Shown: positions 25,279 through 32,462, counted from the stretch's first letter. The stretch is 37,637 nt of DNA from a bacterium (GCA_026706565.1 JAPOYM010000049.1:1-37637); one strand, 5' to 3'. Numbers and translations are program-made. The notes: generated from the sequence alone by a model not told the origin.

Positions 25279-25614
25279 TCAGGAGGCGGCGCGGGGCGGC
25301 CGCTTCGCCCACAGCGTCAGGCCGATTCCGCTGAAGAACGCGCCCAGCAGCGCGTAGGTGGCCCACATGTCGCCGGGCAGGTACGCATTGATGAGGCGCA
25401 CCAGCCCGATCACACCGAGTACGAACATCAGTATGGCCAAGAAGACCATTACCAAGCCGTAGACGAGCCGGCGCGCCAGGTTGGCGCTGGGACGGTCCGT
25501 GGCCTTGCGGAGGCGGGCCACGGCCCCGACGATGCGGTCGGCGGCGCGGCGCGGCCAGTCCTCGGAGAGCCCCGGGAAGGCGCGGCGCGGCGGGTCGGAC
25601 GACTCGGTCGGCAT
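25279..25614 (-). CDS. Small membrane protein upstream of trxB, family unknown
   Basis: The 111-residue protein has an N-terminal soluble part rich in Arg, Asp and Pro. Two hydrophobic helices follow (L-V-Y-G-L-V-M-V-F-L-A-I-L-M-F-V-L-G-V-I and Y-A-L-L-G-A-F-F-S-G-I-G-L-T-L-W), joined by a short polar loop. The C-terminus is basic (K-R-P-P-R). I do not recognise a family. Start ATG 25614 has TAGACT (25624-25629) nine bases upstream, which suggests an almost leaderless transcript and a promoter of its own. The trxB start is eight bases downstream, so the two are probably co-transcribed. Confidence 0.7.
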   Translation of the reverse strand: MPTESSDPPRRAFPGLSEDWPRRAADRIVGAVARLRKATDRPSANLARRLVYGLVMVFLAILMFVLGVIGLVRLINAYLPGDMWATYALLGAFFSGIGLTLWAKRPPRAAS

Positions 25615-25623
25615 GGGACGCGA

Positions 25624-25629
25624 AGTCTA
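25624..25629 (-). promoter_or_regulatory. Putative -10 box (TAGACT) for membrane protein-trxB-trxA
   Basis: Minus-strand TAGACT is nine bases before ATG 25614. It separates the thioredoxin genes from the sigma/anti-sigma genes and lies next to the first dispersed repeat copy. Confidence 0.45.
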
Positions 25630-25634
25630 CCTAA

Positions 25635-25670
25635 CGTCATTCCGGCGGAGGCCGGAATCCAGGGCTTGGC
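25635..25670. repeat. 36-bp palindromic dispersed repeat, copy 1
   Basis: The unit holds ATTCCGGC and GCCGGAAT as inverted arms, then CCAGGGCTTGGC. It differs by one base from copy 2 at 25697-25732. The ATTCC-N-GGAAT form resembles widespread short palindromic repeats such as REP or dRS3-type elements. Confidence 0.85.
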
Positions 25671-25696
25671 CTCGCCAGCGGTGCCACGTCCCGACG

Positions 25697-25732
25697 CGTC
25701 ATTCCGGCGCAGGCCGGAATCCAGGGCTTGGC
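25697..25732. repeat. 36-bp palindromic dispersed repeat, copy 2
   Basis: Same unit and orientation as copy 1, 26 bases away, with a single G-to-C change at the centre of the hairpin. The pair occupies the gap between the anti-sigma gene and the small membrane-protein gene and could also form hairpins in the transcript. Confidence 0.85.
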
Positions 25733-25771
25733 GACCCGGTTGGCGCTGCCCGTGGATTGCTCAGCGCACGC

Positions 25772-27043
25772 CTAGCCCGGTCCCGACGCCGGGATCTCCT
25801 CGCAGGTGGCGGCGTTCAGGATGGCGGGCTGCGCTGCGGCGCTGCGGAGCACGAGCAGGGGTGTGCGGCCGACGGTGGCGCGGAGTTCGACGGTGCGGTC
25901 ACCGATCGCGGCGACACAGGCATCGGGCGCCCCGTCGGATTCAGCGGTCGGGATCTCCTCGCAGGTGGCGGCGTTCAGGATGGCGGGCTGCGCTGCGGCG
26001 CTGCGGAGCACGAGCAGGGGTGTGCGGCCGACGGTGGCGCGGAGTTCGACGGTGCGGTCACCGATCGCGGCAGCACAAGCATCGGGAGACCGCTCGCCTG
26101 TAGCGGCGTCGATTGTGACGTCCTCCACCGCCGCCGCCGCGGCCATGTCGTCGACGGCCGTCGCGGGGGCCGCTGGGCCGGCTTGGGTTTCGGCTGCGTC
26201 GGGTGTCTCCGCGCGGGCTTCGATCGCTTCGACCGGCGCCGTCGCGGCCTCTGCGGCGGGCTGGGCCTCTGCGGTGGGCTGGGCCTCTGCGGTGGGCTGG
26301 GCCTCTGCGGTGGGCTGGGCCTCTGCGGTGGGCTGGGCCTCTGCGGTGGGCTGGGCCTCTGCGGTGGGCTGGGCCTCTGCGGTGGGCTGGGCCTCTTCCA
26401 CGTCCGCTGCTTCTGCCAGAGCCCGCCGGTTGCCCGTGGCGGCCTCGGCTCGGTGGGCTTCGGCTGCTTCGGGGGGTGCCGGTGCGAAGCCCTCTACGGC
26501 TCGGGCGGGGTCGGTCTCCTCGGTCTCGGCGGCAAGAAGCGCGGCCGCTTCGTCCGACGCAGGTGCATCCTCGACGCCCTCGTCCGCGGCCTCAGTGTCG
26601 GTCGCGATGTAGGGTGCCGCTGACGCTTCGTCCGCCGGGGCCCGCGGCCGGGGCGCCTCGGCGGCCGCCTCGGCCGCAGCGGTGTCCGCTTCTTCGTCGC
26701 CCCGCTCTGCGAACAGCCCCACCGCGGCGGCCACGATGAAACCGACGGCCACCGCGGCCGCTGCACCGGTGATCACCCCGATGCCTCGCGGCCGCCGCCG
26801 TGCCAGGTCCGCCGGTGCCCGCTGCTGGGCGTCGAAGTCCGCCAACGCCGCCTCCACCGCGCCGTCGGCTGCGCCCTCGGGCGGGGTGACGGTCCCGCCG
26901 ACGGCCTCAGCCGCCCGAGCGAGCTCGTCGGCGCGCGCCGTGAGTTCGGGATCTCGGCGCACGGCCTCAGACTCGGCAGGGGCGAGTTCGTCGTCTAGGA
27001 AGGCCGAGGCCAGTTCGTCGGGGGGGAGGCGGTGCTGGTTCAT
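25772..27043 (-). CDS. Anti-sigma-like membrane protein with repeat linker and duplicated C-terminal domain
   Basis: The ATG overlaps the stop of the ECF sigma gene as ATGA, the usual sigma/anti-sigma coupling. Residues 1-45 resemble an anti-sigma helical domain (L-A-S-A-F-L-D-D-E-L), but the zinc-binding H-x3-C-x2-C is missing. One transmembrane helix spans about 89-111. The outside part is an Ala/Glu/Thr-rich linker with eight A-E-A-Q-P-T units. It is followed by two nearly identical domains of about 45 residues, each with two Cys (D-A-C-x-A-A-I-G-D-R-T-V-E-L-R and N-A-A-T-C-E-E-I-P). It corresponds by position to the mycobacterial gene between sigM and trxB2. Binding to the sigma factor is inferred from context. 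Confidence 0.72.
   Translation of the reverse strand: MNQHRLPPDELASAFLDDELAPAESEAVRRDPELTARADELARAAEAVGGTVTPPEGAADGAVEAALADFDAQQRAPADLARRRPRGIGVITGAAAAVAVGFIVAAAVGLFAERGDEEADTAAAEAAAEAPRPRAPADEASAAPYIATDTEAADEGVEDAPASDEAAALLAAETEETDPARAVEGFAPAPPEAAEAHRAEAATGNRRALAEAADVEEAQPTAEAQPTAEAQPTAEAQPTAEAQPTAEAQPTAEAQPTAEAQPAAEAATAPVEAIEARAETPDAAETQAGPAAPATAVDDMAAAAAVEDVTIDAATGERSPDACAAAIGDRTVELRATVGRTPLLVLRSAAAQPAILNAATCEEIPTAESDGAPDACVAAIGDRTVELRATVGRTPLLVLRSAAAQPAILNAATCEEIPASGPG
25790..25912. repeat. Exact 123-bp duplication, copy 1
   Basis: Identical to 25949-26071, in direct orientation 159 bases apart. It encodes the last C-terminal domain copy of the anti-sigma-like protein. Confidence 0.9.
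25949..26071. repeat. Exact 123-bp duplication, copy 2
   Basis: Identical at the DNA level to 25790-25912, including third codon positions, which points to recent duplication or gene conversion. Confidence 0.9.
26247..26390. repeat. Eight 18-bp tandem units encoding AEAQPT
   Basis: Units of GCCTCTGCGGTGGGCTGG start every 18 bases from 26247. Seven are identical, and the first has one change (GCGG-C-GGG). They form the extracytoplasmic linker of the anti-sigma-like protein. Copy number probably varies among strains. Confidence 0.92.
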
Positions 27044-27699
27044 GGTTCGTCGCTGTTCTGACGATCCGCAGTGGCCGTCTGGTTCCCCTCGCCGAGCGTC
27101 TCGGCAAGCCGCGCCCGCCCGCGGGCGATGCGTGACCGCACTGTGCCGGGGGGGATGCCGAGCACCTCGGCGATCTCGCCATAGCTGAGTCCCGCCTGAT
27201 CCCGCAGCACGACAGGCACGCGGAACTCCTCGGGCACTCCGGCTAGGGCGGCGTCGAGGTCGAGCCGCGCACTGATCTGCTCGCCGACCGGATCGGCCCG
27301 GCCGCCGAGTTGGTCGGGAAGGGGCTCGACCACGCGGCGCCGGCGGCGACGCAGCTCGTCAAGGCAGGCGTTCGTGGCGACGCGGTAGCTCCAGGTCGTG
27401 AAGCTGGAGCGGCCGTCGAACCGCCTCAGTCCGCGGCTGACGGCGATGAGCGCCTCCTGGGCGGCGTCGGCCGCGTCGGCGTCGTTGCCCGCGAGGCGGC
27501 GGCACACCGCGTAGAGGCGCGGGTAGTGGCGGCGCAGCAGAGCCTCCATCGCCTCCCGGTCGCCCGCCGCCGCCGCGCCGGCGAGGTCGAGATCGGAGAG
27601 CGCCGCCGGTCGCCGGCCAGCGGGCGACCGACGCCGGCCGCGGGCGCTGGCACCGAGGGCGTCGGGGTCGTCCCCGGTTCCTCCGGCGGTTGCTGTCAC
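27040..27699 (-). CDS. ECF RNA polymerase sigma factor (SigM-like)
   Basis: This 219-residue ECF sigma factor has region 2 at about 50-120 (R-R-H-Y-P-R-L-Y-A-V-C, D-A-A-D-A-A-Q-E-A-L and F-T-T-W-S-Y-R-V-A-T-N). Region 4 lies at about 150-200 (L-S-Y-G-E-I-A-E-V-L-G-I-P-P-G-T-V-R-S-R), where the helix-turn-helix reads the -35. Start GTG 27699 is five bases after the DegV stop. Its stop overlaps the anti-sigma start. The order sigma, anti-sigma, trxB, trxA, cwlM is that of mycobacterial sigM, so control of envelope or redox stress is a reasonable inference. Its target promoters cannot be read from the window. Confidence 0.9.
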   Translation of the reverse strand: MTATAGGTGDDPDALGASARGRRRSPAGRRPAALSDLDLAGAAAAGDREAMEALLRRHYPRLYAVCRRLAGNDADAADAAQEALIAVSRGLRRFDGRSSFTTWSYRVATNACLDELRRRRRRVVEPLPDQLGGRADPVGEQISARLDLDAALAGVPEEFRVPVVLRDQAGLSYGEIAEVLGIPPGTVRSRIARGRARLAETLGEGNQTATADRQNSDEP

Positions 27700-27704
27700 C
27701 GCTG

Positions 27705-28553
27705 TCAGCCGCGGCCTGCGACCACGTATGTGACCCCGATGACACCCTGCCCCGCGTGGGTGCCGATGACAGGGCCTATCCAGCCGCTGCGGACCCGCTC
27801 AAGGTCCACAGAGGCGCCGAGCAGCGCCAAGAAGTCGTCCAAGTCTTCAGCGGCGCCGTGACCGACGCAGAGGTGGGTGACCGGCTCGTCGGCCAGGATC
27901 CGGTCGCGCAGCCAGGCGAACGAGCGCCGCCGCGTGCGGGTCCGGGCGGCTTCTTCGACGCGTCCGCTGCTCACGTCGACGATGGGCTTGATCGACAGCA
28001 TCGAACCGAGCATCGCTTTGGCCCCGCCGACGCGGCCTCCCTTGCGGAGGTTCTCCATGGTGTCGATAGCGCCGAACATGCGGGTGCGCTCGGCCATGTC
28101 GGCACACAGCGCCTCTACCTCGTCGAGAGATGCGCCGTCAGCGGCGGCCGACGCCGCCTCAAGCACGATCGAGCCCAGGCCGCTGGTCAGCGAGCGCGAG
28201 TCGACGCAGCGGACCTCTACTGTGTCGGCCACGGCCTCGGCGGCTGCGGCGGCGGCCGGCCCTGTGGCCGAGAGTTCGTAGGAGAGGTTGACGCAGACGA
28301 TCCCGCCGGCGCCTTCGGCGGCGAGCGATCGGAACACCTCCTCGAAGCGCCCCGGCGAAGGGGCGGCGGTGGTGGGGAGCTTCTCGGCGGCGGCCATGCG
28401 GGCGTAGAAGTCCTCGGGCGTCAGGTCCTCCCGGTCCACCAGCGGCGCGTCATCGAATGTGATGATCAGCGGAACGACGGTGATTCCCCACTGCTCGGTC
28501 AGCGCCTCCTCGAGGTCACAGGCGCTGTCGGTGACGATGCGGACGCTGCTCAT
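27705..28553 (-). CDS. DegV family fatty-acid-binding protein
   Basis: DegV/FakB proteins bind fatty acids; FakB presents them to the kinase FakA. The 282-residue protein has the N-terminal V-T-D-S-A-C-D-L and the T-T-A-A-P-S-P-G-R-F segment near the lipid head-group site. It also has E-N-L-R-K-G-G-R-V and K-P-I-V-D-V, all family landmarks. No fakA is present in the window. The start is ATG 28553 with AGGAGG upstream, and TAGGGT (28597-28602) is a likely promoter. The sigma gene follows after five bases, so it may belong to the same transcript. Confidence 0.9.
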   Translation of the reverse strand: MSSVRIVTDSACDLEEALTEQWGITVVPLIITFDDAPLVDREDLTPEDFYARMAAAEKLPTTAAPSPGRFEEVFRSLAAEGAGGIVCVNLSYELSATGPAAAAAAEAVADTVEVRCVDSRSLTSGLGSIVLEAASAAADGASLDEVEALCADMAERTRMFGAIDTMENLRKGGRVGGAKAMLGSMLSIKPIVDVSSGRVEEAARTRTRRRSFAWLRDRILADEPVTHLCVGHGAAEDLDDFLALLGASVDLERVRSGWIGPVIGTHAGQGVIGVTYVVAGRG

Positions 28554-28596
28554 GGCGGCACCTCCTCGGTGGCGGACTCTGGGTTGTCCCCGCCTG

Positions 28597-28602
28597 ACCC
28601 TA
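28597..28602 (-). promoter_or_regulatory. Putative -10 box (TAGGGT) for degV-sigma-anti-sigma
   Basis: Minus-strand TAGGGT lies 43 bases before ATG 28553, giving a leader of about 37 bases with a strong AGGAGG. It is back-to-back with the plus-strand box at 28643. Confidence 0.4.
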
Positions 28603-28642
28603 ATGTGCGGTACGCGCACGAATCGCCCGGACCGGCACTGGC

Positions 28643-28648
28643 TAGGCT
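28643..28648 (+). promoter_or_regulatory. Leaderless-type -10 box (TAGGCT) for the deacetylase gene
   Basis: TAGGCT lies seven bases before GTG 28656 and there is no ribosome site between them. Confidence 0.5.
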
Positions 28649-28655
28649 CGCCGGG

Positions 28656-29660
28656 GTGTCGGTTCTGTTCCTCGCTGACGAGCGCTGCCTCGACCACGAT
28701 CCCGGTCGGAGGCACCCCGAGCGGCCCCGGCGCGTTGACGCGGTCCGGCAGGGCGTGGTCGAGGCGGGGCTCGGCGACGCGCTCGTGGAGCGCACACCGG
28801 AGGCGGCCACCGTGGCGGACCTCCGGACGGTACACGGGGCCGATGTCGTGGAGCGGGCCGCCGAAACCGCCGGCGCCGGGGGCGGCGCCCTCGATCCCGA
28901 CACGATCCTGAGCGCCGGGTCGCTAACCGCGGCCCGGCTGGCGGCCGGCGCGGGGCTCACCGCCGTGGCCGAACTCTCGGCCGGGGCCGCCGACGCCGCC
29001 TTCTGCGCGGTGCGGCCGCCCGGCCATCACGCCACACCGTTGCGGTCGATGGGATTCTGCCTGTTCAACAACGTGGCGATCGCCGCCGCCCGGCTGTCCG
29101 CCGACGGCGAGCGGGTCCTGATCGTGGACTACGACGCCCACCACGGCAACGGCACCCAGGACATCTTCTACGAGTCGCCTGACGTGCTGTTCGTGTCGTT
29201 GCACCAGTTCCCGGCGTACCCGGGCACGGGCGCCCTCGACGAGTGCGGCGCAGGCGCCGGGGGTGGCACGACCCTGAACGTGCCGCTGCCGCCGGGGGCC
29301 ACCGGCGACGTGTACCGGCGCGCCTTCGACGAGGTCGTAGGCCCCGTGGTGGAGCGGTTCGCGCCGACGTGGGTGTTGCTCTCGGCGGGTTTCGACGCGC
29401 ACCGCGCCGATCCGCTGACCATGCTGGGCCTGCGCGCCGGCGACTTCGCCGACCTGACGGCGGCCGTGCGTTCGATGGCGCCCGCGGGGCGCATCGTGGC
29501 GTTCCTGGAAGGGGGTTATGACCTCGAGGCGCTGGGCGCGAGCGCAGCCGCCTGCGTCGCGGCGCTCGCCGGCGAGTCTTGCCGCCCCGAGCCCGCCACC
29601 GCGGGCGGGCCGGGGGGCGGCGCGGTGGACATGGCCGCCCGGCTGCACTTGGATCGCTGA
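28656..29660 (+). CDS. Histone-deacetylase-family hydrolase
   Basis: The 334-residue protein has the zinc-hydrolase motifs of the HDAC/AcuC/acetylpolyamine amidohydrolase family. In order these are H-P-E-R-P-R-R near the start, R-P-P-G-H-H-A with the catalytic His pair, F-C-L-F-N-N-V-A, and the zinc ligands in V-D-Y-D-A-H-H-G-N-G-T and S-A-G-F-D-A-H. It may deacetylate proteins, polyamines or other small amides; the sequence does not decide. Start GTG 28656 is chosen because TAGGCT lies seven bases upstream and the family N-terminus (F-L-A-D-E-R-C-L-D-H-D) begins there. The nucleotidyltransferase gene follows after 26 bases. Confidence 0.92.
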   Translation: MSVLFLADERCLDHDPGRRHPERPRRVDAVRQGVVEAGLGDALVERTPEAATVADLRTVHGADVVERAAETAGAGGGALDPDTILSAGSLTAARLAAGAGLTAVAELSAGAADAAFCAVRPPGHHATPLRSMGFCLFNNVAIAAARLSADGERVLIVDYDAHHGNGTQDIFYESPDVLFVSLHQFPAYPGTGALDECGAGAGGGTTLNVPLPPGATGDVYRRAFDEVVGPVVERFAPTWVLLSAGFDAHRADPLTMLGLRAGDFADLTAAVRSMAPAGRIVAFLEGGYDLEALGASAAACVAALAGESCRPEPATAGGPGGGAVDMAARLHLDR

Positions 29661-29686
29661 GCGGCAGGTCCGCAGCCGGCGGCGCG

Positions 29687-30976
29687 ATGAGCCTGGGGGC
29701 GATCCGCAGCGCCGCGGCCACGCTGGCGCCTTGGGGCGAGCGGTTCGCGGCGGCCGGCGGCTGGCGGCTGTACGTGGTGGGAGGAGCGGTGCGGAGCCTC
29801 CTGGGGGGCGCGCCGTTGGGCCCGGCCGACGAGCTGGACATGACCACCGACGCCCGTCCCGAGACGATCAGGCAGATCTTGGCCGGCTGGGCCGACACCG
29901 TCTGGACGCAGGGCGCCCGGTTCGGCACGGTGGGCTGTCGGCACGGGCACCGGACCGTCGAGATCACGACGCACCGCGCCGAGGTGTACGTGGAGGCCTC
30001 GCGCCGGCCCGAGGTGACCTACGGCGCCGACCTGCTGGCCGACCTCGCGCGGCGCGACTTCACCGTCGGCGCCATGGCTTTTGAGGTGCCGGCCGCCGCC
30101 GATGACGCCCGAACGGTCGAGCTGATCGATCCCTTCGACGGCTGGGAGGACCTGGCGCGCCGCCGCCTGCGCACGCCGCGCTCGGCAGAACTCTCCTTCG
30201 CCGAGGATCCGCTGCGGATGCTCCGCGCCGGCCGTTTCGTGGCCACGCTGGGCTTGGCGGCCGATGCGGACCTCGAGGACGCCATGCGCCGACTCCGCGG
30301 TCGCTTGGCGATCGTGTCGGTGGAGCGCTGTGCGCGGGAGCTCTCACTGCTGCTGGCCGCTCGGTCCCCCTCCGCCGGTGCGGGTCTGTTGGCGCGGACG
30401 GGCGTGCTGGCTGAGGTCGTGCCCGGGCTCGCCGCCGCGGGGGGCGACGCTGGCGCTGGCGCCGCGCTCTTGGACTCGGTGGACGCGGAGCCCTCGCTGC
30501 GGTTGGCGGCGCTGCTCTGGCCCGTGCCGAACGTCGCGGCAGCCGCCGCGGGGTTGCGCTTTACCGGCGCGGTGGCCCGCCGGGCCGGCCGCATCGCCGC
30601 CGCGGCCCGGTCGCTGTCAGAGGCCGCCGACAGCGCCCTGTGCGACGCCGCGGTGCGGCGCTGGAGCGCGGCCGCCGCCGGGGAGGACTCAGGAGCGGTG
30701 CAGCTGGCCGCCGCGGCGGCGCCGAACGATCCGAGGGTCGCGGCGTTCGTGGACCGCTGGCGCGTGCTGCGCGCCTGCGGTGACCTGTCGGCGCCGCCGC
30801 CGCTCAGCGGCGCAGAGGTCATGGCGCATCTGGGGATCGGCCCCGGCCCCGAAGTCGGCGCCGCCTTGGCTCACCTCGAGGAGCTCTGGATCGCCGGCGG
30901 GTGGCTGGACGGCGACGAGGCTCGGCGCCGCCTCAGCGAGTGGCACGGAGGTCGCGGACCGCGCCGCGGCGGCTGA
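29687..30976 (+). CDS. PcnA-like tRNA/RNA nucleotidyltransferase with altered catalytic site
   Basis: The 429-residue protein aligns with actinobacterial PcnA (CCA-adding or poly(A) polymerase class II). Visible motifs are V-V-G-G-A-V-R-S, T-T-D-A-R-P-E, F-G-T-V-G, R-R-D-F-T-V-G-A-M-A and F-A-E-D-P-L-R-M-L-R-A-G-R-F. In the metal-binding DxD, the first Asp is replaced by Glu49 (E-L-D, with D51 kept), and the usual V-R-D is V-R-S. The C-terminal part is Ala-rich and I see no HD hydrolase motif, which mycobacterial PcnA has. Two tRNAs in this window lack encoded CCA, so a CCA-adding enzyme is needed somewhere. Whether this copy is active cannot be decided here. Confidence 0.82.
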   Translation: MSLGAIRSAAATLAPWGERFAAAGGWRLYVVGGAVRSLLGGAPLGPADELDMTTDARPETIRQILAGWADTVWTQGARFGTVGCRHGHRTVEITTHRAEVYVEASRRPEVTYGADLLADLARRDFTVGAMAFEVPAAADDARTVELIDPFDGWEDLARRRLRTPRSAELSFAEDPLRMLRAGRFVATLGLAADADLEDAMRRLRGRLAIVSVERCARELSLLLAARSPSAGAGLLARTGVLAEVVPGLAAAGGDAGAGAALLDSVDAEPSLRLAALLWPVPNVAAAAAGLRFTGAVARRAGRIAAAARSLSEAADSALCDAAVRRWSAAAAGEDSGAVQLAAAAAPNDPRVAAFVDRWRVLRACGDLSAPPPLSGAEVMAHLGIGPGPEVGAALAHLEELWIAGGWLDGDEARRRLSEWHGGRGPRRGG

Positions 30977-30977
30977 G

Positions 30978-30983
30978 TACTGT
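30978..30983 (+). promoter_or_regulatory. Leaderless-type -10 box (TACTGT) for the DUF5318 gene
   Basis: TACTGT lies eight bases before GTG 30992 and directly after the stop codon of the nucleotidyltransferase gene. Confidence 0.45.
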
Positions 30984-30991
30984 CTTGAGGC

Positions 30992-31387
30992 GTGACGACC
31001 GATCCAGCGGCCGCATACGCCCCCACGCCAGGGCCGGGGAGGGTCGACTACCGGCTCCTGCGGGAGGCGACGCTGGCGGGCGTGCGGCGGGGGCGCATCA
31101 GCCGCGCGGATGCGTGCGACGCCCACCCCGAGCTGCTCAGGGCGGCGCGGTCCTACAGCGAGCCGACCGACGAGCCCTGCCCGCTGTGCGGCGCCGGACC
31201 GCTGGCCCTCGTCCGGTACGTCTTCGGCCCGCGCCTGCCGGCGCACGGCCGCTGTGTGGCCACAACGATCGACTGGGAGCGGATCCGCAGGCTCAAGGGC
31301 GACTTCACCTGCTACGTGGTCGAGGTCTGCTCGGACTGCTCCTGGAACCACCTGCGTTTCCGCTTCGGCGTCTCGGGCGCCCGCTGA
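30992..31387 (+). CDS. DUF5318 family zinc-ribbon-like protein
   Basis: The 131-residue protein matches the actinobacterial family represented by mycobacterial Rv0049. After a variable start it has V-D-Y-R-L-L-R-E-A-T-L-A, G-R-I-S-R-A-D-A-C-D-A-H-P-E-L-L-R-A-A, then C-P-L-C and, near the C-terminus, V-E-V-C-S-D-C-S-W-N-H-L. The two Cys-x2-Cys pairs probably hold a zinc ion. Function is unknown. In mycobacteria it lies near ponA1 and rpsF; here panB stands between it and rpsF, and ponA1 is missing. The start is GTG 30992 with TACTGT eight bases upstream. Confidence 0.85.
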   Translation: MTTDPAAAYAPTPGPGRVDYRLLREATLAGVRRGRISRADACDAHPELLRAARSYSEPTDEPCPLCGAGPLALVRYVFGPRLPAHGRCVATTIDWERIRRLKGDFTCYVVEVCSDCSWNHLRFRFGVSGAR

Positions 31388-31432
31388 GGACCCCGGCCCC
31401 CTGACCGCGGCGGCGCGGGCCGCCGCGGTCGG

Positions 31433-31438
31433 TATCCT
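31433..31438 (+). promoter_or_regulatory. Putative -10 box (TATCCT) for panB
   Basis: TATCCT lies 48 bases before ATG 31487. The leader of about 40 bases includes AAGGAG, so this is a leadered transcript, unlike the pheA case with the same hexamer. Confidence 0.45.
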
Positions 31439-31486
31439 TGCTCCTCGCCGGCAGCCTCGTGCGCTGGACACCGAAAGGAGACGCCG

Positions 31487-32362
31487 ATGGGCACTCGTCT
31501 CACTGTTCCCGCCGTGCGGGCGCGCAAAGTGCGCGCCGGCGGCGAACCGCTCGTGATGCTGACCGCGTACGACGCTCCGGGCGCTCGCCTGGCCACCGAG
31601 GCCGGAGTCGACATGCTGCTCGTAGGCGATTCGGTCGCCATGGCAGTGCTGGGCTATCGAGACACGCTGAGCGTCACGATCGACGACATGGTCCACCACA
31701 CCGCCGCGGTCGCACGCGGCGAGCCCGACGCCTTGGTGGTGGCGGATCTGCCGTGGCTGAGCTATCACGTCTCGGCGCGGGACACCATCTGCAACGCGGC
31801 CCGCCTCGTCCGCGCCGGCGCGGAGGCTGTGAAGCTCGAGGGCGGCACGCGGCGCGTGCCGATGATCGAGGCGCTCACCGCAGCAGAGATCCCCGTCATG
31901 GGCCACATCGGGCTGACGCCGCAGTCGGTGCACGCCATGGGCGGGTTCAGGGTCCAGGGCCGAACGCCGGAGGCCGCGGTTGAGATCGCCGAGAGCGCCA
32001 AGGCGCTCGAGCACGCGGGCTGTTTCGCCATCGTGCTGGAGGGTGTGCCCGCTGACGTGGCCGCCATCGTGACCGGCGCGGTCGATGTGCCGACGATCGG
32101 CATCGGCGCCGGGCCCGACTGCGACGGGCAGGTGCTGGTGTTCCACGACGTGCTCGGCCTCCAGAGCGACCTGCAGCCGAAGTTCGTGCGCCGTTACGCC
32201 GACTTGGCCGCCGAGGCGGTCGATGCCTTGGCCCGGTTCGCTGCCGACGTGCGCTCGGGGGCGTTCCCTTCGGCGCAGGAGTCCTACGGCATGGCCGCCG
32301 AGCAGGAGCCCCGCGCTTTGGGCGCCACGGCGGGCGCCGCGCTGGGGCTCTGCGCACGGTGA
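31487..32362 (+). CDS. panB: 3-methyl-2-oxobutanoate hydroxymethyltransferase
   Basis: PanB makes ketopantoate from alpha-ketoisovalerate and methylenetetrahydrofolate, the first committed step to pantothenate and CoA. The 291-residue protein has M-L-T-A-Y-D-A-P, the metal-binding L-L-V-G-D-S-V-A-M, V-K-L-E-G-G, G-H-I-G-L-T-P-Q-S, the catalytic Glu in V-L-E-G-V-P, and G-I-G-A-G-P-D-C-D-G-Q-V. All are in the usual order. The start is ATG 31487 with AAGGAG seven bases upstream. No other pan genes are in the window. Confidence 0.96.
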   Translation: MGTRLTVPAVRARKVRAGGEPLVMLTAYDAPGARLATEAGVDMLLVGDSVAMAVLGYRDTLSVTIDDMVHHTAAVARGEPDALVVADLPWLSYHVSARDTICNAARLVRAGAEAVKLEGGTRRVPMIEALTAAEIPVMGHIGLTPQSVHAMGGFRVQGRTPEAAVEIAESAKALEHAGCFAIVLEGVPADVAAIVTGAVDVPTIGIGAGPDCDGQVLVFHDVLGLQSDLQPKFVRRYADLAAEAVDALARFAADVRSGAFPSAQESYGMAAEQEPRALGATAGAALGLCAR

Positions 32363-32398
32363 CGTTCATCGCCGCGACGCGCCGGGCCGGGGCGCCGG

Positions 32399-32404
32399 TA
32401 GGGT
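32399..32404 (+). promoter_or_regulatory. Putative -10 box (TAGGGT) for rpsF-rpsR-rplI
   Basis: TAGGGT lies 87 bases before the rpsF GTG, giving a leader of about 75 bases that contains two hairpins. Confidence 0.4.
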
Positions 32405-32426
32405 GGCTGCCCGCATAGACCCTGCT

Positions 32427-32462
32427 CCGCCGCGTCAGACGGCGGGGCCCTGCCCCGGCAGG
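32427..32462 (+). promoter_or_regulatory. Two leader hairpins upstream of rpsF
   Basis: CCGCCG (32427-32432) pairs with CGGCGG (32440-32445). CCTGCC (32449-32454) pairs with GGCAGG (32457-32462). They lie between the proposed promoter and the rpsF ribosome site (GGAGG). Leaders bound by S6:S18 are known in other bacteria; I cannot confirm that motif here. Confidence 0.35.

Noticed and set aside
25635-25732. Terminal inverted repeats of an insertion sequence
   Set aside because: The two copies are direct repeats 26 bases apart with no transposase between or near them.
26247-26390. CRISPR-like array in the anti-sigma gene
   Set aside because: Eighteen-base units have no spacers and encode a repeated hexapeptide.
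27690-28655. N-terminal extension of the deacetylase frame across the DegV gene
   Set aside because: The family N-terminus begins at GTG 28656 with a promoter box just upstream; the extension is antisense to DegV.
30689-32146. 485-codon minus-strand frame opposite the nucleotidyltransferase, DUF5318 and panB genes
   Set aside because: Three well-supported genes with promoters lie on the other strand; this frame is a GC shadow.
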